Shown piece after piece: positions 1 through 7,614 of a DNA stretch of 64,000 bases. How positions within the stretch are numbered: the first letter of the stretch is position 1; every line of letters begins with the position of its first letter. Under the pieces are notes generated by a model. It worked only from the letters and a program-made list of their open reading frames with translations, made no database searches and was not told the DNA's origin. This DNA comes from Palsa-1033 sp963735455 (GTDB lineage: Bacteria > Chloroflexota > Limnocylindria > Limnocylindrales > CSP1-4): NCBI GenBank assembly GCA_963735455.1, contig CAVTKZ010000001.1, forward strand, positions 310,001 to 374,000, read 5' to 3'. The translations under genes were made by a program, and so were the position numbers.

Positions 1-1
1 C

Positions 2-826
2 CATGGCCCCAACGTCCGGGGCCGGGGCGAGATCCCCCTGGGAACCCTCGTCGCCGCCGAGACCCATCTCGTCGACCAGAGCTGCTACCAGTGCCGGACC
101 GGGCGGGAGCACGTCTGCGCCAACCTGCGGATCCTGGGCGTCGACATGGACGGGGCCTTCGCTCAATACGTCAGCCTGCCGGCCCACAATGCCTGGCCAT
201 CGCCGGGGCTGACCCCGGAGATCGCCGCGATCCAGGAGCCGATGGGCAACGCCGTCCACGCGGCGTTCGTCGAGGAGCTCGCCGGGCAGACCGTCGTCGT
301 AACCGGCTGCGGCCCGATCGGCCTGATGACCGTGGCGATCGCCAAGCTCGCCGGCGCGGCGCGCGTCTTCGCCACCGACATCAATCCGGAGCGGCTGGAG
401 ATCGCCCGGCGGTTGGGCGCCGACGTGGTGATCAACGGCAAGGACGACGTGGTCGGCCGGCTGCGCGAGCTGACCGGGGGCGTGGGCGTCGACGTGGTCC
501 TCGAGATGAGCGGTGCCGAGATCGCCATCCGGCAGGGCTTCGAGGCGGTGACCAACGGCGGCCGGGTCTCGCTCCTGGGCATCCCCGAGCGGCCGATCAC
601 CCTGGACCTGGCCAGCGATGTGATCTTCAAGGGACTGCGGGTCTACGGGATCACCGGGCGCAAGATGTTCGAGACCTGGTACCGCACCCAGGCGCTCCTG
701 GCCCAAGGCCTGGACCTGACCCCGATCGTCACCCACCGGATCCCGCTGCGCGACTATCACCAGGCATTCGAGCTCCTCGCCGGCGGCCACGCCGGCAAGG
801 TCGTGCTCCTGCCCCAGGAGGTCTGA
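2..826 (+). CDS. tdh: L-threonine 3-dehydrogenase, 5'-truncated by window edge
   Basis: Zinc-dependent medium-chain dehydrogenase that oxidises L-threonine to 2-amino-3-ketobutyrate with NAD+. The reading frame is open from base 2, so the N-terminus with the first catalytic zinc ligand lies outside the window. The visible part begins in the AETH segment, followed by the structural-zinc cysteines CYQC plus a further Cys (bases about 92-120), then GVDMDGAFAQYV, the Rossmann motif GCGPIGLM, and a C-terminal catalytic domain ending LLPQEV. The stop lies one base before the kbl start, so the two enzymes of the threonine-to-glycine route are co-transcribed. The region is much GC-richer than the rest of the window. 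An initiation at the internal ATG (146) would remove the zinc loop, so I read the ORF as partial. Other alcohol dehydrogenases are possible, but the kbl partner makes Tdh the likely identity. Confidence 0.9.
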   Translation, partial: HGPNVRGRGEIPLGTLVAAETHLVDQSCYQCRTGREHVCANLRILGVDMDGAFAQYVSLPAHNAWPSPGLTPEIAAIQEPMGNAVHAAFVEELAGQTVVVTGCGPIGLMTVAIAKLAGAARVFATDINPERLEIARRLGADVVINGKDDVVGRLRELTGGVGVDVVLEMSGAEIAIRQGFEAVTNGGRVSLLGIPERPITLDLASDVIFKGLRVYGITGRKMFETWYRTQALLAQGLDLTPIVTHRIPLRDYHQAFELLAGGHAGKVVLLPQEV

Positions 827-827
827 G

Positions 828-2054
828 ATGACCACGGCCGCCGGAGCCGACCCACTCGCGTTCGTCGCCGAAGAGCTGGCCGACCTGCGCGCGAAGCACC
901 TTTACCGCCCATTGCGGGTGATGAGCTCGGCGCAGGGCCCGGAGGTGATCGTCGACGGCCGGGCATGCATCAGCTTCAGCTCGAATGATTACCTCGGCCT
1001 GACCCATCACCCCCGGCTGCGGGCTGCCGCCCTGGCCGCGATCGAGTCCTACGGTGCGGGCTCGGGGGCAGTCCGGACGATCGCCGGCACGATGTCGTTG
1101 CATGAAGAGCTCGAGGCGACACTGGCCCGCTTCAAGCATACCGAGGCGGTGCTCACCTTCCCGTCCGGATTCAGCGCCAACACGGGGGTCATCCCGGCCG
1201 TCGCCGGCGAAGCCGACCTGATCGTCAGCGACAGCCTCAACCATGCCTCGATCATCGACGGGATGCGCCTCTCGAAGGCGCCAAGGGTCATCTACCCGCA
1301 TGCCGACCTCGCCGCGCTGCGCGAGGCCCTGGCGACCGCCCGCCGCGACGGTCGGGCCGACGGCAGCGGAGCGCATCGGCTGATCCTGGTCGTGACCGAC
1401 GGCGTCTTCAGCATGGATGGCGACATCGCCCCGCTGCCCGGGATCGTGGCCGCGGCCGAGGAGTTCGGTGCGGCCGTGATGGTCGACGACGCCCATGCGT
1501 CGGGGGTGCTCGGCGCGGCCGGCCGGGGCACGGTCGATCACTTCGGCCTGCACGGCCGGGTGGCGATCCAGGTCGGCACCCTGAGCAAGGCCGTCGGCGT
1601 CCTGGGTGGCTACGTGGCCGGGTCGCAGCACCTCCGCGACCTGCTGGTCCAGCGCGCCCGGCCGATCCTGTTCTCGACCTCGGCGCCGCCGGCCGTCGCG
1701 GCAGCCTGCCTCGAGGCGATCCACGTCCTGGAAGAAGAGCCGGAGCTGCACGAGCGGCTGTGGGCCAACACCCACCGCTTCAAGGCCGAGCTCAAGCGGC
1801 TGGGCTTCGACACGGGCGTCTCGGAGACGCCGATCACGCCGGTGATGACCGGCGACTCGGACCTTGCCGGTCGCTTCTCTGGGCGGCTCTTCGAGGAGGG
1901 GATCTTCGCCCAGCCGATCGTCTATCCGACCGTTGCCCTGGACAAGGCCCGGATCCGGACGATCGTGACCGCGGCCCACACCGACGCCCACATTGATCGG
2001 GCGCTGGCCGTCTTCGAGCTGGTCGGCCGCGAGCTCGGCCTGATCGCCCGGTGA
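828..2054 (+). CDS. kbl: 2-amino-3-ketobutyrate CoA ligase (glycine C-acetyltransferase)
   Basis: PLP-dependent alpha-oxoamine synthase of 408 residues, the normal family length. It cleaves 2-amino-3-ketobutyrate with CoA to glycine and acetyl-CoA, completing threonine catabolism begun by the upstream tdh. Visible motifs are FSSNDYLGL near residue 49, GSGAVRTIAGT near 78, SLNHASIIDG near 136, the PLP-binding DDAHASGVLG near 220, and the Schiff-base lysine K254 in TLSKAVGVLGGY. The ATG start sits just after the tdh stop with an upstream CAGGAGG, so translation is probably coupled. Related family members (8-amino-7-oxononanoate synthase BioF, serine palmitoyltransferase) share the fold, and the tdh neighbour decides for Kbl. 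Codon usage is very GC-rich, like tdh and unlike the genes after 2875. Confidence 0.93.
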   Translation: MTTAAGADPLAFVAEELADLRAKHLYRPLRVMSSAQGPEVIVDGRACISFSSNDYLGLTHHPRLRAAALAAIESYGAGSGAVRTIAGTMSLHEELEATLARFKHTEAVLTFPSGFSANTGVIPAVAGEADLIVSDSLNHASIIDGMRLSKAPRVIYPHADLAALREALATARRDGRADGSGAHRLILVVTDGVFSMDGDIAPLPGIVAAAEEFGAAVMVDDAHASGVLGAAGRGTVDHFGLHGRVAIQVGTLSKAVGVLGGYVAGSQHLRDLLVQRARPILFSTSAPPAVAAACLEAIHVLEEEPELHERLWANTHRFKAELKRLGFDTGVSETPITPVMTGDSDLAGRFSGRLFEEGIFAQPIVYPTVALDKARIRTIVTAAHTDAHIDRALAVFELVGRELGLIAR

Positions 2055-2064
2055 CGGCCGAGCC

Positions 2065-2214
2065 TTGACCGAGGAGGCCTTGATCGAGGGCAAGCTGGCG
2101 CCGATCGCCGACCGGCGAGCGCGTGACCTGCCCCTCGATTCCCACCTGCACACGGACCAGTCGTTCGACAGCCAGGTCCCGATCGACGTCTACGGCGCAT
2201 TGGCCGCCGAGCGC
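2065..2214 (+). pseudogene. PHP-domain phosphoesterase, N-terminal fragment
   Basis: A TTG-initiated frame directly after kbl encodes about 50 residues, including LPLDSHLHTDQSFDS and VPIDVYGALAAER. This is the first metal-binding motif (HxH) of PHP/histidinol-phosphatase-like proteins. The family similarity stops abruptly after the AAER segment at about base 2212, where the frame runs into IS110 transposase sequence, so at least four fifths of the domain is missing. The fragment shares the high GC of tdh-kbl. It is either a gene broken by the insertion element or the end of a foreign contig joined to unrelated DNA. No function can be expected from the remaining piece. Confidence 0.6.
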
Positions 2215-2692
2215 GAAAGGCGGATCGCTGAACTTTTCGGCTCTCATCCCGATCGCTTCCTCTTTACAGTTGCCGGGAGCCGGCCCTGCCCTAGCCCCAC
2301 GATTGTTGACAGCCTTCGGCACCGACCGCGACCGCTTCGAAGTTGCCGGCGACTTGTTGAGTTTGAGTGGCATTGCCCCGGTGCGGATCGCCAGCGGAAA
2401 AAAGACCGGCAAAAATGCCAGCGTCCACTTCCGCCGTGCCTGCCCAAAGTTCCTACGCCAAAGCTTCCATGAGTTCGGTGAGTGCTCCATCCGTTATTGC
2501 CCTTGGGCCCAAGCCTGTTACCAAGCCCAACGCGGCCGTGGCAAAGGTCACCATGCCGCTGTGCGCGCAGTGACCTTTAAATGGATCCGGATCCTCTTCG
2601 CTTGTTGGAAACAGCGCACCCCGTACGATCCCCAGCGCTACTTCCAAGCTCTCCAAACTCGCGGTTCAGACTACGCCCAAACTACCGCCTGA
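2213..2692 (+). mobile_element. IS110-family transposase remnant (C-terminal domain, frameshifted)
   Basis: The C-terminal Transposase_20-type domain of an IS110-family transposase is readable across two frames. The first piece reads RIAELFGSHPDRFLF in the frame of the PHP fragment. The rest starts with LPGAGPALAPRLLTAFGTD one frame later (shift near base 2268) and continues through SGIAPV, ACPKFLRQSFHEF, GKGHHAAVRAVTFKWIRILF and TPYDPQRYFQAL to a stop at 2692. The N-terminal RuvC-like DEDD catalytic domain is absent, so this copy cannot move. It lies exactly at the boundary between the GC-rich left end and the rest of the window. IS110 elements lack long terminal inverted repeats, so the ends of the element cannot be set by eye. 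Confidence 0.8.
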
Positions 2693-2874
2693 CACACCCC
2701 TCGAAACTGTGAATAAATGTGTGAATAAAATCGTGAAAATTGTTGACGGACCAACTCAGATGTCTCGTCCTCTTCGATTGGTTTTATTTGGGGTGGGGCC
2801 GCCTTTAGCTGCAGACGGTCAAAGATCGAGGACGAGGACGAGTTCGAGGACGAGGACGATTAAAGAGGAGCCGT
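2693..2874. repeat. Intergenic stretch with GAGGACGA repeat
   Basis: Non-coding stretch between the IS110 remnant and the SDR gene. Bases about 2827-2861 are a purine-rich run of GAGGACGA units ending CGATTAAAG. It resembles one arm of the terminal inverted repeats seen complete at 13289-13517 and 62061-62279. It is probably a decayed single arm of that repeat family. No gene is visible here. Confidence 0.5.
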
Positions 2875-3609
2875 TCAGTAGGTTGCTCGCCCGCCCGAGA
2901 GGTCAAACGTGAAACCGGTGGTAAAGCTGCAACTGGGAGAGACGATGAATTCGACCATTGCCACGAGTTCATCCAACGTTCCGCAACGACCCATCGGGAT
3001 CTTGTCGGTCATGTATTTTACCTGCTGCTCGGGTAGCGCATCTACCATCGGGGTCTGGATGACCGCCGGCGCAAGTGCGTTGACCGTTACACCTGTGCCG
3101 GCTACTTCTTTGCCTTGAACCTTGGTCATTCCGATGACGGCAGCCTTCGAGGCAGAATAAGCGATCATTCCAGCGTTGCCTTCTTTGCCGGCAATTGAGG
3201 CGATGTGGAGCAACCGACCGTATCCGCGCTTGACCATCTGTGGCAGGACCGCCTTGGAAGTGTGGTAAGAACCAAAAAAATTGATCCGAAACACCCGTTC
3301 CACCTCTGCAGGATCCGTTTCGTCGCTCTTGAGATTTGTTTGTCCCGTTATGCCGGCGCTATTCACCAGGACGTCGATTGATCGAAACTGATCGAACACC
3401 TGGACTACTTCTTCCCAATTCGCCACGTCACAAACCACAGGGATAAAGTTTTCCCCCAGCACGGCTTTCATCTCCTGTAATTGGGCCTTGTTGACATCGA
3501 CGCCTCTCACCCGTGCGTCCAGGAATACAAAACGTGAGCAAATAGCGCGACCGAGGCCCGATGCAGCTCCGGTTACAACTATATTCTGCGTCTTCCAATC
3601 CTTGTGCAT
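2875..3609 (-). CDS. SDR-family NAD(P)-dependent oxidoreductase (FabG-like)
   Basis: Classical short-chain dehydrogenase/reductase of 244 residues, the usual length. It contains the cofactor-binding TGAASGLG at residues 13-20, LVNSAGITGQ near 81-90, and the catalytic set S138 (IASIAG), Y151 and K155 (YSASK). It ends in the family-typical DLSGGRATY. It should reduce or oxidise a carbonyl/hydroxyl group in the cytoplasm, and the substrate cannot be told from sequence. The closest functional class is 3-oxoacyl-ACP reductase-like enzymes. It lies 36 bases downstream of the membrane-protein gene on the same strand, so the two may form an operon. It could serve the neighbouring flavoenzyme cluster on the plus strand, but that is only proximity. 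Confidence 0.88.
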   Translation of the reverse strand: MHKDWKTQNIVVTGAASGLGRAICSRFVFLDARVRGVDVNKAQLQEMKAVLGENFIPVVCDVANWEEVVQVFDQFRSIDVLVNSAGITGQTNLKSDETDPAEVERVFRINFFGSYHTSKAVLPQMVKRGYGRLLHIASIAGKEGNAGMIAYSASKAAVIGMTKVQGKEVAGTGVTVNALAPAVIQTPMVDALPEQQVKYMTDKIPMGRCGTLDELVAMVEFIVSPSCSFTTGFTFDLSGGRATY

Positions 3610-3645
3610 GCAAGACGGTTCAAAGCTCCAACGCTCCAGTATCAG

Positions 3646-4524
3646 TCACGGCACTGCTGCACTTGTGGCGAATTCGTCAGCGAGGTATTGCTCTGCTTCA
3701 GTGAGATCAAATTGGTGGATCACGAAAAATTTGCGACGGCGTCCTTGTTTAACCTCGCCGATCAGAAGCGGGTCCAAAGCCCGCGGCCTTGGATCTGGGA
3801 GAAGCGCGCTCTTCCAACGGTGCTGCTGGTCGACTATTAGGTAGAGGTTGTCGAATTGGTCTTTGGCCTCGCGGGCCTTTTTCCTAACTTCTTTAGGAAG
3901 AATGCCATCAAATTCTGCGGTGATGACCAGTTTCCTCCACGGGCAAACCCGATTGAGCACGAACAAGCTTAGTACGTAGGTGAGGAACGCGCCAAGGATC
4001 CAGCCTCCCGCGAGAGCGTAAGGTATTACGGCGCCGGCTTTTAAGGTGATTTGGGAGAAGAGACAAACGGACCCGGTGAAGATCCCCACGATTACGGCGA
4101 GTGGGGCTACTGCCCGTTCGGCCTTCATTCTACGTTCGTTAATCTTCCTTACGAATGCTTGGGTCTTCTGAAATGGAATATACGAGGGAAGACTGTTAGG
4201 CTGGGCTGTTGCGGGGACTGAATCCGTAGTGATTTCGAAAGTGTATTGGTGATCACCTTCAAGGTCGAAGACGGCGAAGACCGGTAGTTGTGCACCGGTA
4301 GCTTCATCTCGATAGGTCTGTTGGAGACCGTAGGGATCCAACTCTTGGAGGTGAAGCAGCGATTTTGGGGCTTTCGCAAGGAGGGTTTTCCCCTGCTCGC
4401 ACTCTTTCTCTAAGGGAAAGAGGTAATGGGTTTTCCTGCCATTGAGCGTGGCAGGCCGGCAATAGTTCTGCCGGAGCAGATTGAGATTTTGGCTCATTTG
4501 GGTTCCACGCGTATTGATTTTCAT
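3646..4524 (-). CDS. Hypothetical membrane protein
   Basis: I do not recognise this family. From the ATG at 4524, preceded by AAGGGG at good spacing, the product is 292 residues. A GTG at 4650 and an ATG at 4497 are alternative starts. The N-terminal half is soluble, followed by two strongly hydrophobic stretches (PLAVIVGIFTGSVCLF and YALAGGWILGAFLTYVLSLF) separated by a short loop. The C-terminal soluble domain contains KKAREAKDQFDNLYLIVD. The layout suggests a membrane-anchored protein with cytoplasmic domains at both ends. It is upstream of and probably co-transcribed with the SDR gene. There is no catalytic motif that I can name. Confidence 0.65.
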   Translation of the reverse strand: MKINTRGTQMSQNLNLLRQNYCRPATLNGRKTHYLFPLEKECEQGKTLLAKAPKSLLHLQELDPYGLQQTYRDEATGAQLPVFAVFDLEGDHQYTFEITTDSVPATAQPNSLPSYIPFQKTQAFVRKINERRMKAERAVAPLAVIVGIFTGSVCLFSQITLKAGAVIPYALAGGWILGAFLTYVLSLFVLNRVCPWRKLVITAEFDGILPKEVRKKAREAKDQFDNLYLIVDQQHRWKSALLPDPRPRALDPLLIGEVKQGRRRKFFVIHQFDLTEAEQYLADEFATSAAVP

Positions 4525-4785
4525 GGCCCCTTCAGATCCTGGATCCGAAGGGTGTTTAAGAAGCGAGATTTCTCGCCTTTCGGAGCGTCGCTGAAGTTTT
4601 GATAGAACGCAAATGCGGCCGAAATTCCACGCCTGGCGCCACCTCTTCACCGCTAGCGGTTATTTTGTGCAGCAATGGTGTGATGCCTAATATTATATCG
4701 CCCGAATTCGCTCGACAAAAAGGCAGCGCTCATAGATTCTGCGCACTAACCCGCAAAACCCCAGGAGATCTGCAAAGGTTGTTTT

Positions 4786-5277
4786 ATGAACCAGATGGTC
4801 GACCAGTTTGCGGACCGCGACATTCTATCCGATCCCTCAAGAGCGCAGTCGCCGCCAAGCCACGTGACTATGATGAGGTTGGCGAATCTATCGGACTACC
4901 AACCCGTGAAAATGGCACGCATTTGCCGGATCAGCCTTCGACATTTGGAACGCGAATGCAAAATCGAATTTGGATGCACTCCTCGGGAGTGGCTAAAAAT
5001 GCAGCGTTTGAACAATGCGCTGATCATGTTGTGTGGAGCACCGAGCGTTAAGTATGTGGCATACGCGCTGGCCTACCATCAAATCCCGCAGTTTTGCCGT
5101 GAATTTAAGATGCGTTTCGGAATCACGCCTTCAGATTTCAGACATGCGCACTTGCTTGAACAAGCAAGTATTTTAACGACTCATCTTGAGTTGCGGAAAG
5201 ACGCAGGCCGAGGTGAATCGATGCGACGGACCATCGGTCGTGGACGGCTACTGGCGCGGATCGCGGCCTTTAGATGA
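4786..5277 (+). CDS. AraC-type helix-turn-helix regulator
   Basis: Small DNA-binding protein of 163 residues. The middle region carries the double helix-turn-helix of the AraC/XylS family: MARICRISLRHLERECKIEF matches the first HTH, and VKYVAYALAYHQIPQFCREF followed by MRFGITPSDFR matches the second HTH with its family signature. The N-terminal part is only about 40 residues and holds no obvious ligand-binding domain. It may therefore respond through another protein or act constitutively. It points toward the flavoenzyme run that starts 85 bases after its stop and is the natural candidate regulator of it, by position only. A palindrome downstream at 5956-6012 could be an operator or terminator. 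Confidence 0.8.
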   Translation: MNQMVDQFADRDILSDPSRAQSPPSHVTMMRLANLSDYQPVKMARICRISLRHLERECKIEFGCTPREWLKMQRLNNALIMLCGAPSVKYVAYALAYHQIPQFCREFKMRFGITPSDFRHAHLLEQASILTTHLELRKDAGRGESMRRTIGRGRLLARIAAFR

Positions 5278-5362
5278 ATGGTTCATTTAGCCCGGGTTCT
5301 CTCAGGGCGTATCCCTAAATAAATTGCGTGGAAGCGAGTCGGATTTTCTTACCTGCAGGCAG

Positions 5363-5929
5363 ATGCGCTCTCTAGATATTCCAATCGTGGTGGGAAGCAT
5401 TCGTATCGGCCGCAAAAGCCGCTCTATCGGCCTGTTTATTCATTCCAGAATGGCGGCGGATCCTCGTGTAAAGGCGGATTTACTCGATCTCGGAGAGTAC
5501 AGTTTTCCAATGATGGAGCAACGCCTTTCCGAGATGAAGGTCGCGCCGGCGGGTCTGCAGGAATTTTCCGACAAACTGGAGCGAGCGGATGGGCTCCTGA
5601 TCGTCTCTCCGGAGTACAAAGGGGGGGTCCCTGGAGTCCTGAAAAACGCTTTGGATTATTTGAAGCCGGGAATTCTTCGTCGGAAACCGGTCGGCATCTG
5701 CACGGTTTCTGCGGGTGGTTTCGGCGGGTTGAATTGCCTGATGCAACTTCGCTTGACGATTCTGGCTCTGGGAGGTGTACCGATTCCGGACGCGTTACCG
5801 GTTTCGAGGGTTGAGGATTTTTTCGACGAAAGTGGTCAACCGAGAGATGGAAAATGGCCGACCCAGCTCAATCGCTTCATCGACGAACTGCTCTTTTACG
5901 CGGAGGCTTTGGCGCAGGTCCGCAACTAG
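5363..5929 (+). CDS. NADPH-dependent FMN reductase
   Basis: Flavodoxin-like FMN reductase of 188 residues from the ATG at 5363. A TTG at 5324 would add 13 unrelated residues. The N-terminus IPIVVGSIRIGRKSRSIG is the FMN phosphate-binding loop, and LIVSPEYKGGVPGVLKNALD is the family signature of the ArsH/ChrR/SsuE group. It would supply reduced FMN in the cytoplasm. The two SsuD-like monooxygenases at 9903-12121 need exactly such a partner, as in the SsuE-SsuD alkanesulfonate system. It opens a run of plus-strand genes that share redox themes. Alternative roles such as quinone or chromate reduction cannot be excluded. Confidence 0.85.
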   Translation: MRSLDIPIVVGSIRIGRKSRSIGLFIHSRMAADPRVKADLLDLGEYSFPMMEQRLSEMKVAPAGLQEFSDKLERADGLLIVSPEYKGGVPGVLKNALDYLKPGILRRKPVGICTVSAGGFGGLNCLMQLRLTILALGGVPIPDALPVSRVEDFFDESGQPRDGKWPTQLNRFIDELLFYAEALAQVRN

Positions 5930-5955
5930 TACTAGTCGTTGGGTCATGAGCACCA

Positions 5956-6012
5956 CCATTGGAGGGGAGTCGGTTGCGACTCCTGGGCGTTGCAAGCGCC
6001 ACCCCTCCATTG
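5956..6012. promoter_or_regulatory. Imperfect palindrome between FMN reductase and AroDE-like genes
   Basis: The arms CCATTGGAGGGG and CCCCTCCATTGG face each other with 10 of 12 pairs matching, enclosing a second short hairpin (GAGTCGGTTGCGACTC). No T-run follows, so a simple Rho-independent terminator is unlikely. It could be an operator, an RNA-level attenuator, or a REP-type repeat. Confidence 0.4.
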
Positions 6013-6048
6013 GAGGCAAGCGACAAGGTTAAACCAGAAAAGTAGATT

Positions 6049-7614
6049 ATGTCTCGAGCAACGCTAGTGGCCACGATCAGGTCCTTGCCTCGCACAAGCG
6101 AAGCGACGAACGGCCTGGATTGGAAGTTAGCTGATTGGCTCGAGATTCGTGCAGACTTGATGCCCGAACCGGACCCGATTGTAGTCAGGCCAAACTTCGA
6201 TAGACGGTTGTTGTACTCTTTGCGAAGCTGCCGAGCGGGAGGGCGGGACGATTCTCCAATCGGCACACGCCAACGGCGTCTTCGGGGCGCCGCCCGTGTT
6301 TACGATCTGGTCGACTTTGAAGGCGACCGGGACCTTGTACCAGAAACGCTGACTCGCATTTCACCTGAACGTCGTGTCATTTCCTGGTACGGACAGGTCC
6401 AGGATGAACAAACACTCCATCAACTCCTCCAGAAGTTCAGTCGGACCCAGGCTCTATTGTATCGATTTGAAATAGCCTGCTCCCGCGTTGAGGAAGCGAT
6501 TATTACATTACAGTTTCTGAACCGCGCGAAACGGCCCGACGTAATTGCCTACGTCGCGGGCCCGGTTGGAGTCTGGACTCGGGTCTTGGCACCTCGGTTC
6601 GGAGCCCCATTTGTCTTCGGAAGTTTGGGGGAGGACTCAGAAGATGGAGCGGGCAGCCCGACCGTGTCCGAGCTTGTGCAAGATTACGGTTTCCCTGAGT
6701 TTCGCGCTGTGAGCGAGCTATTTGCTATCGTTGGAGAACCGATATCCGGGTCGTTGTCGCCCCGGTTGCATAACACGGCTCATCTCCATGCGGGTGCCGG
6801 CCGGGTGTTCTTGAGCTTCCCAACGAGCGCATTTGAGAGCCTATGGGCCGGGCTCGTCTCAAGCCAGGTCTTTGAATCAATGGGGTTGACGCTGAAGGGG
6901 CTGACGGTGGCGTCGCCAAACAAGCAAACGGCGTTGAGGTTTAGCGGCCGTGCTGCGCTGCTTTGCCGGAAGTGCTGCGCAAGCAATCTGCTAGTGCGCC
7001 AAAACGAGACTTGGAGGGCGTGTACGACGGAGCCCCACGGGATTTTTCGCTATACGAAGCGAGCGAATGTAAATCTTTCGAGAAGTAAAGTGGCCGTGAT
7101 AGGATGCGGAGGATCCGGTCGTGTAGCTGCGGCTGCTCTTGCGCGTGCCGGAGCTCACGTGACTTTGGTAAACCGCGGTTCGGATCGTGGCAGATGGGCG
7201 AACCGATTGCTTGGCTTACCGTTTGTTCCGTTGAAGGAGTTTTCGCCGCGCGGCTGCTCGGTAATCGTGAATGCGACTCCTGTTGGTCGCAATGGAGAAG
7301 AACTACCGATCGAACTCGCAAATTTGAATCCCGGATCACTAGTCGTCGATCTGGTCTATACCCATTCAGGGACTACGCCACTGGTGGCTACCGCGCACGC
7401 TCTGGGACACACCGTCATCGAAGGACGCAAGGTTTTGCTGGCGCAAACCATGCGTCAGTACCGCCTGATGACTGGCGAAGCAATGCCAGAGAGCCTCGTT
7501 CGCGGTCTGCTCTGCCTTCGAACAAACGGGAACGACGCGAGCGCGCCTCTTGATTTTGACCAACCAAATTCCGGTAGAAGGCAGAGCTATGCAAAAGACG
7601 GGCGATGTAGATAA
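6049..7614 (+). CDS. Divergent AroD-AroE fusion (dehydroquinate dehydratase / shikimate dehydrogenase-like)
   Basis: Two-domain protein of 521 residues. Residues about 1-215 resemble type I 3-dehydroquinate dehydratase and 223-500 resemble shikimate dehydrogenase, the order found in plant and some bacterial fusions. In the first domain E32 and R34 (LEIRAD), R59 and R178 are kept. By eye alignment, the catalytic His position reads Gly (WYG, residue 115), the Schiff-base Lys reads Glu (FEIAC, residue 141), and the Gln of the APGQ loop is replaced (AGSP). In the second domain GEPISGSLSP (229-238), K292 and the Rossmann motif GCGGSG (352-357) are kept, while the Asp of the NTD motif reads Glu (TTEP, E328). 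The dehydratase half is probably inactive and the dehydrogenase half may act on another substrate. It overlaps the next gene by 26 bases, inside the flavoenzyme run, so a pathway role other than housekeeping shikimate synthesis is likely. Confidence 0.82.
   Translation: MSRATLVATIRSLPRTSEATNGLDWKLADWLEIRADLMPEPDPIVVRPNFDRRLLYSLRSCRAGGRDDSPIGTRQRRLRGAARVYDLVDFEGDRDLVPETLTRISPERRVISWYGQVQDEQTLHQLLQKFSRTQALLYRFEIACSRVEEAIITLQFLNRAKRPDVIAYVAGPVGVWTRVLAPRFGAPFVFGSLGEDSEDGAGSPTVSELVQDYGFPEFRAVSELFAIVGEPISGSLSPRLHNTAHLHAGAGRVFLSFPTSAFESLWAGLVSSQVFESMGLTLKGLTVASPNKQTALRFSGRAALLCRKCCASNLLVRQNETWRACTTEPHGIFRYTKRANVNLSRSKVAVIGCGGSGRVAAAALARAGAHVTLVNRGSDRGRWANRLLGLPFVPLKEFSPRGCSVIVNATPVGRNGEELPIELANLNPGSLVVDLVYTHSGTTPLVATAHALGHTVIEGRKVLLAQTMRQYRLMTGEAMPESLVRGLLCLRTNGNDASAPLDFDQPNSGRRQSYAKDGRCR

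Noticed and set aside
729..2153. Long minus-strand open frame of 474 codons opposite kbl
   Set aside because: It is a shadow frame in very GC-rich DNA. Its translation is Arg/Gly/Asp noise and the plus strand carries clear tdh and kbl motifs.
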